A stretch of DNA of 64,000 nucleotides from Morinoia aosen (taxonomy: Eukaryota > Arthropoda > Malacostraca > Amphipoda > Talitridae): assembly GCA_030386875.1 (NCBI GenBank), contig CM059559.1, positions 66,850,392-66,914,391 of the forward strand, in the 5' to 3' direction. Below, one piece after another: positions 1-10,482 of this stretch. Numbering within the stretch: the stretch's first letter is position 1; each line of letters opens with the position of its first letter. The notes below the pieces were generated by a model. That model was not told the origin of the DNA and made no database searches. It saw nothing but the letters and a program-made list of their open reading frames with translations. The translations under genes were made by a program, and so were the position numbers.

Positions 1-760
1 CAGTATGCTACGGAGCGACCAGGCTTAGATTAAGGATTAGGTTTAAGTTTAGAATTAAAAGTTCAGAGTTCTGAATTATAAGTTAAAAGTTTAGAGTTAA
101 AAGTTTGTTGTTAGAAGTTTACGTATAAATAAAATATATTCAAACTTTATCCTTAAGCTTGTTCTCGTTAAAGAAAAAAAAAATTGCCTTTTATTCCATA
201 AAAAGCAATCCCGCGCCGGGAGTAAAGAAAACAAAAATAATCTCAATACGTAGAAGCTCATTCACTGGTAGGCTGCTCTAGTCACGTGAATTTTCCAGTC
301 TACTTCTGTTCCGACTGAACGCTGTAGAACAATTCATCTTATAAATCTCTCTCAAGCCCTACCAGCAGAACACCTTTCACCGAGCAGCTGCCTCGTGCCT
401 TTACTCGTAGCCTATACTTTCATCGGTACTTCAACGTGGTTTCCCGGGGTATTTCCGACCGCTCTCCTTCGGCTACGATGAGCGTGAGCATCTTCGTTGG
501 AATTCGTCCGAACTCCGTGGGGGAAACCATGAGGGGCTAAACCGCTCTTCACTGCACTGCACTGCCCCGCCTTCCTCTCTTCGGCACCTGTGATTGTGGG
601 AATCCGTGCCTGGACGGGAGTCTTCACGTCTCCTCTGCGTCGGCAACGGAACTCCCTACTTGATGGCAGCTGAGGTTAGTTCACGTAGACTTGGCGCACG
701 TCTACCAGTGATTTAGCTGTCATTGAGCTTCTATAAGATCCGCTCCCGTAAATTTACCTG
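1..760. other. Non-coding stretch, possibly LTR-like
   Basis: No convincing gene. The first 130 bases hold a degenerate AGTTTAGAGTTAAAA-type repeat. From about 340 to 740 the base composition becomes GC-richer, and a TATAAC-rich tandem array follows. This order (GC-rich part, then TATAAC array) resembles the organisation of the LTRs at 53818-55001 and 56665-57825. I could not align the GC-rich parts, so a shared origin is only a guess. Confidence 0.3.
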
Positions 761-1085
761 GTGAAATATAACTATAACTTACCTTGAGCCTTAGGTGCAT
801 AACTATAACTATAACTTACCTTGAGCCTTAGGTGCATAACTATAACTATAACTTACCTTGAGCCTTAGGTGCATAACTATAACTATAACTTACCTTGAGC
901 CTTAGGTGCATAACTATAACTATAACTTACCTTGAACCTTAGGTGCATAACTATAACTATAACTTACCTTGAACCTTAGGTGTATAACTATTAACTTATA
1001 CCTTGAACCATAACGATATAACTATTAACTTATAACTAGAACTATAACTATAACTTAACCTATAACGAAAACTATTACGTAACTT
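761..1085. repeat. 37-bp minisatellite, about six copies
   Basis: The unit contains TATAACTATAACTTACC followed by TTGAGCCTTAGGTG. Successive copies end with AGGTG at about 797, 834, 871, 908, 945 and 982, an exact 37-bp spacing. The last two copies carry GAACC in place of GAGCC. From 983 to 1085 the array decays into irregular TATAAC and TTAACTTATA steps. Confidence 0.9.
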
Positions 1086-2280
1086 TATAACCATCTTCCT
1101 ACAGCGATTCCAATAAAGGAATAATTTCGTTGAGGTGAAATTAACGATTTTTCTTTCTATTTTCACCAGGGCACGATTAACTGAAGTGGCCCGAGAAGAT
1201 CGCGCCTACTGATCTTCTCCACTTGGTGGCCGTATGCAGCGTCGTCCAAATCTAACGAGCTGCGGGCAATATCTATGTTGTCTACCTGATTATTCGCCTC
1301 TTAAACTGTAACTTAACGCGAATAAATTCTCCCGGCCATCAAGGTTTATTTTCTCCATTTCGCCTAGTTTTTCGTATCTGTATCTCCTGTGGTAAATAAA
1401 TTGTTTAAATTGTTTAAATAGACATTTTCTGAACAGGGCATAAGACAGGAATTTGAACTGAAGCGAGTCGTGGACGAATGATTCTGTGGGTTGAAGTGAC
1501 TATCACCTACTGTGCTGCTGGAATAGCTGATAGAATAGACCATGTCTCATATGTAGCTCTCTTTAACTTGGGGTGGCTGGCCAGCCGAATCGAGTCATTC
1601 AGTATAGTTCTGTGATGTAAGCCATTTGGCGTATGCAGTTTCTAGATTCCATTATTTGATTTGAATCATTCCCAATAACTCATTGTACGTACGCTTGTTG
1701 ATGTTTTGTATAACGTATGGCCGAAAATCATGAATGTTAAGCGAACTTCAACCTGTGTATTATGCCCCAACATTAGAAGCGACAGCTCGCAACATCACGA
1801 GTGCGCTCAGAAAATGCGCTGAGTAAGTTGAGTCGTCTTTCATCGGTGAGTAACGTTTTGTTTTAGTATATACTGTAATGTTGATGATTTTGCTTTTGGG
1901 CTTGCCCATGAGTTTTCTTGCGTTTTCTGTGTATTTCATGGAGGTGAGCCAATTCCTCAAAACGAGCGTTCGGTTTCCTTGTTAGTGCAAACTAATGAGG
2001 GACAGAATCGTCTCGAGACACGTTTCGTGACAAAAGTGTCCAGATAAATAATTGATTTGATAATTAATTATTGATAATAAATAAATTTGATAAATAATTA
2101 AATGGTAAACATTTCCCCAGGGACTTTGAAACAACTGTGAATATGCCTTAATTTAAAGGCAAAGCCAGAACAATTATTAAAAACAATACTTTAATATTAG
2201 ATTGCCCTCATTTATATTTTCTACGGTAATCAAGGAACATTCTAGGGTAAAATACATTCCTGCCTAGGGTACAAAGATTG
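1086..2280. other. Non-coding, nothing recognised
   Basis: AT-rich sequence with stops in all frames. A TTAATTATTGATAATAAATAAATT-type low-complexity patch lies near 2060-2100. I see no domain, RNA gene or paired terminal repeat. Confidence 0.5.
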
Positions 2281-2402
2281 ACGAGTGCCGCACTGCCGAT
2301 ACCGCCGTGCGGTCGACGTGAGGGTTCGTGGAAAAAGGGGCTGTCTTCGGTGCAGCTACGTTTTTCTGTGGGCGCTAGCTTTTCCGCGCAGCTGCCCTTC
2401 CT

Positions 2403-2679
2403 GAGGTTCGTGGGGGTACCGCCTACGCCGTAATTAGTCCGCTAGGGCCACAGAAATAATTTCTTTTATGTGCCAACTACGGCGGTACCGCAATGAGGTT
2501 TGTGTGGGCACCGCCTCGGCCGTAATTAGTCTGCTAGGGCAACAGAAGTAATTTATTTTTTGTGCCAACTACGGCGGTACCGCAATGAGGTTTGTGTGGG
2601 TACCGCCTATGCCGTAATTAGTCCGCTAGGACAACATAAGTGAATTCTGTTCGTGTCGAACTACGGCGGTACGGTTAGG
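2403..2679. repeat. 92-bp tandem repeat, three units
   Basis: Units begin with GAGGTTYGTG at 2403, 2495 and 2587. Each has GGTACCGCC near its start and GGCGGTACC near its end, so every unit can fold back on itself. The third unit is interrupted at its GGTAC end by the SINE-like insertion 2680-3031. Sequence resembling the array (GGTACCGTTAGG, then CCGTAATCAGTCCGTTAGG) resumes at 3032-3095. Confidence 0.85.
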
Positions 2680-3031
2680 TTTATTATATAAGAAAGTTTT
2701 AGCCTCCCTTAACCACGACAAAGATGTTCCAAGAGAGGAAAGAGGAAGGCACCATTTAGTATGGAGTTGAGGGAACGCGGAATCTATGCACAAGGTGCAC
2801 AGAAACAGCAAGCTAGGAAAGAAATTCATGAAACAAGAAAAAAGTTGAAGAAAGTTGTAGGTGCAGAAAAACAGGACAGCAGTGAACCGAAAAAAGATGG
2901 TCCGTAACAAAACAAAAACCTATTTTATTACAACAAAAAGGAAGCCTACCTAACCTTTAGCTCAGGCCCTCACATAGTCCCCCTGGTTGCGCCAATTCCC
3001 ATAGATACAATAGTTGTATCCCCCTGAGGAG
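2680..3031 (-). mobile_element. SINE-like element, copy 1
   Basis: A 352-bp insertion flanked by a 12-bp duplication with one mismatch (GGTACGGTTAGG at 2668-2679, GGTACCGTTAGG at 3032-3043). It aligns over its full length with the insertion at 9954-10311. Read on the minus strand it starts near a GGGGATACAACTATTGTATC hairpin and ends in an A-rich tail (seen on the plus strand as TTTATTATATAAG). It has no plausible ORF. A stretch shortly after the start (TGGCGCAACCAG) resembles a pol III box A, but I see no good box B, so a tRNA origin is not established. Confidence 0.8.
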
Positions 3032-3043
3032 GGTACCGTTAGG

Positions 3044-3789
3044 AAGACGAGCAACTGTCTGAACCGTAATCAGTCCGTTAGGACTGCTCAGAAAAATTCC
3101 CGATTCGCCGAACTGCGACAGCGTCTTCCTTTTCGACTAACTGTGCGGAATAGTTTGTCCTCCTAATGTAGTTTCATTAAGCCCCTTTTTAGGCGAGGTG
3201 TCGTACTAGACTCGAGCCTGTGTGAATAAGGAGAAAGGATACTCTTTCGACCTCAGGATGTGAATTGTTTACTGCAGAATCTCTCTGCAGTGCCTCTCAC
3301 ATACACAGATACATTTCAGCTAGAACAGTGATTTATTTCCTTTTGCGAAAATAGTGTCCACACTCATGAGCTGCTACACAACATGGTACAACACGCAAAA
3401 TTACATTTAAAATATTAGAGCTATTTAGCTATATAATCAAACTAATCATGGAATGTTGCAATACAATTCAAACAGCACTCAAGAGCTAACTAAACTAAAT
3501 ACACAAAAGCATCATCAAGGCAGGGAAACAGACCTAGGCCCCGTACAGGGAACTGAACACAAAGAAAATACCTAAGATTATGGGTAACTAAGGCAAACTG
3601 GACTCGACACCAACTGCTGCCTGACACTATGTATGAATTGAAGGGGAAATGAACGAACCAGAAAGAAAAAACTTAAGTATGCCAAGTTTTCAGTTGCTGA
3701 TTCCTGCTGTTTAACTGCTAAAATATGCATTATTGCTCTAGTGCGAAAATCATGTTTCGTACTCGTAGCAACAATTACTCATCTCTGCC
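3044..3789. other. Non-coding, array remnant then nothing recognised
   Basis: The first about 50 bases are diverged units of the preceding 92-bp array. The rest is AT-rich with no ORF or domain that I can support. Confidence 0.5.
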
Positions 3790-4305
3790 CTTTCCGTCGG
3801 AAATGAGTATTTAACGAGTTATAGCGGTAAATTACTTACCGCAACTAAAGTGTTTTAAGCGAAAAGTAATTTATCGAGCGCGTCGTACGGCAACACTACA
3901 ACGGACTCTCCCTTCCGACGCGCTCGAATGATCGAGCGCATCCCGCCCTCTAAGACGAATATTAACATACCGCTATAATTCGTTATTTTTGGGTGATAAC
4001 CTTTATTGTGTTTTCAACTAAAAGATCCTCGAAGTAGGTTCAGGCTCCGCGGGGTCAGCTAATAATTATTTACCAAGCACCCAAAACGTACTCTACCCGC
4101 TCAATCGGGCAACAACTAAACCTACCGCTCCAACTCTTAAAATATTCATTTCCCACAAAAAGTGTATTTAAGAAAAGTAAGTTATTAGTGATTCAAGCAA
4201 CAAAAATTCGAAAATCGATTAGTAGCTGTTTATTCGAGTGCATTCATCAAAGACGAAAATCAACATACCGCCATAACTCGTTAAATACTAATTTCCAACG
4301 GAAAG
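3790..4305. mobile_element. Fold-back MITE, family 1 copy 1
   Basis: About 39-bp inverted ends, both reading inward CTTTCCGTYGGAAATKAGTA and then TTTAACGAGTTATRGCGGT. The interior has a second inverted pair around GAGCGCGTCG / GACGCGCTCG. No coding capacity. The same end motif (GAGTATTTAAYGAGTTATAGCGG) recurs at 45696-45912 and 48706-49060, so this is a dispersed family. The target duplication is not clear. Confidence 0.75.
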
Positions 4306-4767
4306 TACATAGATGAAAAATGATTTATTTTGATTTAATTAACTATGTTTAGGCAGCGAAAATTGCAAAATCGATGACTGTCCTCCCCTTCATAAGTACC
4401 AAATGAAGTACATAGTACGAGTGATACAGAAAGTACTACATTTTATTTGAATCATTACAATAATTCACAGCATCTTCTGAAACTAAATTGCAGCTTTGAA
4501 AATGAAAAAATCAAATATTTAACCCTCTAACGACCAAGTAGACTATACGATCTTCTTTCGAAAGTAGCCTTAATATATTGTTTTTAAAACTAAATTTTTT
4601 TCCTGATATGTTCTTTGAAGTTCATTGCCGAATGGTAGTTCCTTTCTCATTTTGGTATCTGAGACAACCAGATGGCAGCGCCAGTCTAATGACTGGCAGC
4701 GGTGGTTGTGATAACGGTAATATGAGTACAAAAATGCGGACGTTAAAGGATTAAGAATAAAATTTCT
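4306..4767. other. Non-coding, 3' side of the candidate exon
   Basis: AT-rich. It contains a short inverted pair around CAGCGCCAGTCTAATGACTGGCAGCG near 4675-4700. On the minus strand it would hold the 3' UTR of the ORF at 4768-5468. I see no clear AATAAA directly after that stop. Confidence 0.4.
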
Positions 4768-5468
4768 TCATGAAATCTCATAATAAAAGGAGAAACAGTG
4801 CTCGCCACGTGTAGCAATAGCGGCAATATCGTTTCCATCCGAGCGCAACACGCAAAAGTCATTGAAATACACGGAAGATGTAGTCTCTTTATCTTCATCT
4901 GCCGACTGTTCACCAAAGATTTTGGCAATTTCGCGGCAGAATAATTGACTTTCAGGAAGATTTACCGAGCTCTTTCCATCGACGTCCAATTCCTGTACCT
5001 CAAGGCCCAAGTCTTTCTGACTGCTCAGGTAGTACTCCATGTCAAACGCGAGGGTCATGCCGAATTCGGCCAAAACTTGTTCTAACGAAATTTTATCCAG
5101 AACCTTAAGCGGATCCAGGTCTCCAGTTTGCTTCTCAAGATCAATGAAACTTTTGAACGCCAGGCTGTCAAACTTCTCCCTCGACTCGAAATACTTGGTA
5201 CTGGTGAAGCCAATCGTCAGGTAGTAGTCTCCATATCCATGAGCTTTCAACTTTTTATTGGGAACACTGACTTTGTTCCAATCCCATTCACTAGCAAAAA
5301 ATTCCTCCATATTCTGATTCAGTCCATCCTTGTGCACATGAACACCTGAGCAGTCGACTTGAAGAAGGTGAGGCAATACCATGCTTTCCAGTACTCCTTT
5401 TATTTTCGCATTTAACACAGGATCCTCGCCTTTGCAGGCTGCCATAATGTGCGCAAGGGTCCGGAAGC
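4768..5468 (-). CDS. Candidate terminal exon of an unrecognised host gene
   Basis: An open frame of 225 codons from an internal ATG at 5445, continuing in frame upstream to 5468. There a pyrimidine-rich tract ending in TTTCTTGCAG makes a good splice acceptor on the minus strand. It therefore looks like a terminal exon, and the ATG need not be the real start. The protein is acidic, mostly hydrophilic and has no signal peptide or membrane segment. A stretch near residue 123 (LEQVLAEFGMTLAFD) and one near residues 190-212 loosely recall the serpin region before the reactive loop. A proper reactive loop and the usual HPF C-terminal block are missing, so I do not assign a family. It matches none of the transposon ORFs here and could also be an old domesticated fragment. 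Confidence 0.45.
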
Positions 5469-6229
5469 CTGCAAGAAAAGCAAGAGCATCAGAGAATTAT
5501 AACTATACATTGATTACTTCAATTATACCAACTACTTTTGAGTGGACGCCTTCTACTTGGCTGTGGAAGCCTCCTCAGGCCCTGCTCCCGCCCCGACCCA
5601 CAGCAGCTGTGACGTGGGAATATCACCTCGCCACAAAGGGTCAAAACGAGTTAGTGAGTGAATGCGCGTGTTCATCTCGACATCATTGTGGAAGGAGATG
5701 CCAAGTTGCAGTGGAAAGTACAGTCAGGTGACGTCGGGTTATGTATGTGCAAGTTTTTACAACGTAATAAAAAGTTCCATCAAGATATTTTCATTCAATT
5801 AATATTTAACTTAACAAGTAACCGAAACTGCAGGAAATTTCAAAGAAAAAAGTCAAGTACTGTTACCAGGGCTGTGGAGTCAGGACTCTGAACATTCGAC
5901 TCCTGGATGTTTGAAGGACCGACTTCGACCCCGGCTTGGTAATAGCAAATGGATATTTTCTTCCCATGTACCAATTTTATGTTACCTATCAACGAAAATG
6001 GCATTTCATCACTTCCAAATATAAGGCTATTTTCAAATAAGTAGTAGTAGTAACACAGGTTTGCTAGCGCTTTAGTTATTCAAACTATATCGCACCGAAG
6101 GTCACATAATTTAATCAATATTGAGCTTTTCCGCTTTACCGCGTAGGGTGGACTTCAACATTACATGAACATCAAAAATTATATGATCATGATTTAATTA
6201 CATCCCAAGATTACAATTGTCTCCCCATT
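5469..6229. other. Putative intron or upstream region; possible hAT end
   Basis: If the exon at 4768-5468 is real, its intron starts here. At 5868-5884 the sequence CAGGGCTGTGGAGTCAG resembles a common hAT terminal repeat, but I find no matching inverted end nearby. No ORF is supported. Confidence 0.3.
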
Positions 6230-6448
6230 GAAAAATTTTGTACATGTTATAGTACATTCGGACACACTGGGCAGCCAATCCCCATAGGGGGTTTCAGCTG
6301 CCCACCCATTTATGGCCGGACGCCTTACCCACGCTGAAACCCCCCCAAGGTACCAGCGTAGTGCGCCCGGCCATATTGCAGTTTTTCATCTACAATCTTC
6401 CAATACGATATTAGGCCTGGCTATAGTGCATTACTGCGTGGTATCCTG

Positions 6449-9400
6449 CTAAATCTCAGAATATAGCATGCACTTCTCCAAGAACAGTTGGAAAGCTCCC
6501 GCGTCAAAGCCTGAGCGTTCATTTTCCCTGAGTATTCCAATTAACACATCCTCCGCGCAGCCACGAAGATTTGGGAAACAAACATTGCGAAAAGCAGAGT
6601 ATCTTGGGCATTCAGCAAGAAAATGTATGACAGTCACAGGAACACGGCACCGTTCGCATTGCGGCTGCGGCTGTCGCTCCATAAGGTGGCCGTGCGTTAA
6701 GCGAGTATGGCCGATGCGAAGGCGGCAAAGTATCACCTCCATTCGACGGGCACGGCAGCTAGATGATGACCACTCTCGAACAGTGGGCTTAATGTTTCTC
6801 AATTTATTGTCAGTTGCGTCCATCCAGTTTCGCTGCCACAGATCCTTCACCGCCGCCTTGATGCGGGGATAGTAATCGCGGGAGGGGACCATCAAATTCA
6901 GTGTTCTCTCACTTGACCCAGCAGCTTGCTTAGCTTCCCGGTCTGCTCTCTCATTGCCAGATATCCCCACATGCGCGGGCACCCAGCATATAGCGACATT
7001 CTTCCGTTCATTTACGAACTGTGCCAGCTTTGTGACGATCTCCGCAATAATGGGGTGGGTACTGTTGTACATCTGAGCAGCATCTATTACGCTTTTCGAG
7101 TCAACGAAGATGGTGAAAGAATGACGATCGTGCTCCTCGATCAGCTGTAGCGCTTCCATCACACCATACAGCTCTGCTGTGAAAATTGAGGTCTCTGGGA
7201 GCAGTCTCCTAGCCCTCACTATTTCCCCGGACACAGCGGCACATCCCACAGCGTCTCCTGTCTTAGAGCCGTCTGTATAAATCTTCACAGAGTTTGCGTG
7301 TTTCTCCAGTATATGCTCCATGAAAATTCCCTTCAGGATGTTAGCCGGCATTGACTCCTTTTTTGGCATTCGACATCCAGGGCAGAAGCTCTCCACGGGG
7401 ACACGCCATGTCGGAGAGCAGTCAAAAAGCACAGGTTGCACTCTCATGGGTCCCAGCTGCATGGCGGCCGTCAGCGCAGGATAGTTCATTGATGATGGCA
7501 GACAATACGGGAAAGGCAGATGTCGTCCGGAAGGCGCGTGCACGCTTCTCCATGTAGGAGACAGGGGCAGCTGATCTAGACGAGCCAGGTACTGTAGGCT
7601 CAGCTGTACACGGCGGAGCCAAAGAGGGGGTTCTCCACTCTCCACACACAAACTGACTGACGGGGAGGTCCGAAAGGCGCCAGTGCAAAGCCTTATGGCC
7701 GTGTGGTGCACCGGATCAAGCACTGATAACGAAGTTTCCCTTGCATACTGGTATATAGTGCATCCATAATCCAGCTTACTTCTGATCAAGGTTCTGTATA
7801 GGCGCAGCAATGTTACACGGTCAGCTCCCCACGCCAGGCCTACACATTTCAACAGGTTCATTCTTCTGTTGCAATCAGACTTCAGCGCGGCCAGATGGGG
7901 TTTCCACGATAGCTTGTCATCAATAGTTAGGCCCAGAAATTTGGCACTATGAGCAAAGTTTATCGGTACTCCCCGAAGAAGTAACTGTGGAGGGTCCCTT
8001 CGGCGGCGTCCCTGAAAAAGCAGGGCCACAATCTTCCCAGTGGAGAATACGAAACCGTTTTCAGTCGCCCAGTCATTCACACCGTTGATAGCCAACTGCA
8101 CTCTGCGCGCCAGCGCAGGCAAATACGCTGATGAAGAGCAAATCATGAAGTCATCAACGTACAATGACGACGAGACATCGGCTGGCAGTGTGGAGGTGAT
8201 GTCATTGACGGCCAGAGAGAAGAGGGTGCAGCTCAGCACACTACCCTGGGGTAGGCCCACCTGCTGGGTTTGCCAAGGCGACAATGTGACTCCCACTTTT
8301 ACACGAAAACTTCTCTCCTGGAGGAACTGCTGGACAAAGAAAGCCAAATTGCCCCGAAGGCCACATCCATAAACACGTTGGAGGAGCCCATGTCTCCAAA
8401 CGGTATCATATGCTTTGTGCAGATCGAAGAAGACACACAAGCTCTGCTTGCGGGCGGCAATATTCTGAACCAGATGACTCTGCAGTCTCACGACAGCATC
8501 CGTGGTCCCCCGAAGCTGCCTGAAGCCGAACTGGGCAGGATTCAGAATTTCTTCTGCTTCCAGCCATCGTACAAGGCGAACGTTTACGATCCTCTCCAAT
8601 AGCTTGCACACACAACTCGTTAGGGCGATAGGTCGGTAGCTGTCTGTACGGGTGGCCGGTTTCTGAGGTTTGGCAAAGGCAAGGATTGTTGCAGTGCGCC
8701 AGTCCCTTGGAAATACGTGGGTCGTCCAGACCTTGTTGAATATATGAAGCAGCTGGCGTAAGGCTGATGAATGCATCCTCTTGAGCATCTGATAATGAAT
8801 CCCATCGGGGCCTGGTGCAGTATTTTTGCAAGTTCTCAAGGTGCGGTAGATGCGAAATCTGGTTTATGTTGTTCTCTTTGGCGTTTTTGTGCTCTGAAAG
8901 CAGGTGGATACTGGGCTTCGCTACTATTATGCGCGAAACTATCAGCCAGCGCCGCCGCCACCCGCTGAGGATCCGCCGTGAGTATGCCGTCCACTTCTAA
9001 ACAAGGCCTGCCACAGCTGTATTTTCCTTTCATCTTACCCACACGTTGCCAAATTTCGGTCATAGGTGTGTCGGTGTTTAGGCTGCTAACATATTTGCGC
9101 CACGAGCTCCGCCTAGCAGCGTCCTTGATGAATTGGGCCTTCGCTCTTGCTCGCTTATATGCAATAATATCTGCCAGCTCGCCGGTACGTCTAGAGCGTC
9201 TCAGGGCTTGCCGCCGCTCATAGTTTGCCACAGCGCAATCATTATTCCACCAAGGAACACGGTACTTTGGTGCACCACCGCGTGACATCGGGATAGCAGC
9301 ACTAGCAGCACTCCTGAGGGTACCGGTAAAACGCTCCACCATGTCGTCAACTTCCAGCAGGTCATTCATTTCTTCCATCTGGGTTAGGGCTTCAAAAGTA

Positions 9401-10482
9401 TCCCAGTTAGCACGCTTCATGCAGTATTGAGGTTCTGCTGGCACTGGAGCAAACTCTCTCACTTCCATAACAATGGGGAAGTGGTCACTGCCATAAGTAT
9501 CATACAGCACGCTCCACAGAACATCGGGGAACATATCTGGGGTGCTGAAACTGAGGTCGATGGCGGAGGTCGTCCCTGTTTGGACGTGAAAATGAGTGGC
9601 GGCCCCAGTGTTGAGCAAACAGAAATTGGATCTCGTAATGAATTGGTTGATGAGCCTACCACGCTGGTCGCTTTGGGCGTTGCCCCAAGCCACGTGCTTT
9701 GCATTGAGGACGCCTACCACAAAAGCGGGCCCAGGCAATTGAGTGCTGATATTCTCAAAATCGGGCAACGAGGAAGGTTCAGCTGGGGAGATATACATGT
9801 TGCAGATGGTGGTCATTTTCTTGTTGAACCAAAAACGGATTGCCATTGCCTGGATCTGGGTGTTCATCGGCACTTTGGAATAACCCAAGTCCTTCCTTAC
9901 AAGAACAGCTAGTCCAGATCCAGGGACAGGATTTGGTACGTGAGAGAAAGTTTAGTTTAGTTTATTAGTTAGTTTAAGCCTCCCTATCCTCAACAAATGA
10001 GATCTAAAGAGAGGAAGGAAGAAGGCACCATTTAGTATGGAGTTAAGGGAACGTGGAATCTATGCAGAAAAGGCACAGAAACAGTAAGATGAGAAAGAAG
10101 TTCATGAAACAAGATCAAAGTTGAAGAAGAAAGTAGTAGGTGATGAAAAACAGGACAGCAGTGAACCGAAAAAAGATGGTCCGTAACAAAATAAAAACCT
10201 ATTCTATTTCAACAAAAATAAAGCCTACCTAACCTTTAGCTCAGGCCCTTACATAGTCCCCCTGGGAGCGCTAATTCCCATAGATACAATAGTTGTATCC
10301 CCTGAGGGGATGTGAGAGAAAGTTTCAATATTATAGTTGGCTGGTGGGGTCGGAGTTATGTCTCCCAGCATGGTCTCCTGGAGACATATGCACAGTGGTT
10401 GTTGTTGCTGGATGATGGTCAGGAGGTCACCGTAATTCCTACGGTATCCTCTACAATTCCACTGTAAAACACTCTGTATCAT
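6449..10482 (-). pseudogene. LINE ORF2: endonuclease, reverse transcriptase, RNase H (broken)
   Basis: Reading from 10482 down: the endonuclease N-terminus with LQWNCRG and CLQET (catalytic Glu) is cut at about 10326 by the insertion 9954-10311 and resumes at 9953. The endonuclease continues with ...IDLSF... and SDHFPI. The usual GDFN motif reads GVLN, so the conserved Asp is lost. Near 8860 the frame shifts by one base and the RT begins in a second frame (8839 to 6449, 796 codons). It has NTAPGPDG, FFDLHKAYD, LPQGSVLS and the catalytic YVDD at about residue 226 of that segment. RNase H follows with YTDGS (about 521), TAELYG (about 556), VDSKS (about 578) and WVPAHVGISGNERAD (about 625). A Cys/His motif CERC...H...C lies near 730. 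The protein would make and prime cDNA at nicked DNA. ORF1 overlaps it as ATGA at 10479-10482. Confidence 0.9.
9954..10311 (-). mobile_element. SINE-like element, copy 2, inserted in the LINE ORF2
   Basis: A 358-bp insertion with perfect 14-bp duplications GTGAGAGAAAGTTT at 9940-9953 and 10312-10325. Removing the insertion and one duplication rejoins the endonuclease frame. It is colinear with copy 1 at 2680-3031, including the hairpin GATACAACTATTGTATC, the block CTTTAGCTCAGGCC (plus strand) and the block GGCACCATTTAGTATGGAGT. Its minus-strand 3' tail is built of AAACT steps. Together these point to LINE-style target-primed retroposition. Confidence 0.9.

Noticed and set aside
761..1085. CRISPR-like regular repeats
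   Set aside because: Head-to-tail minisatellite with no unique spacers, in eukaryotic DNA.
6468..8602. Several plus-strand ORFs (up to 134 codons) across 6.4-8.6 kb
   Set aside because: They lie antisense to the LINE RT and RNase H frame, which has clear catalytic motifs.
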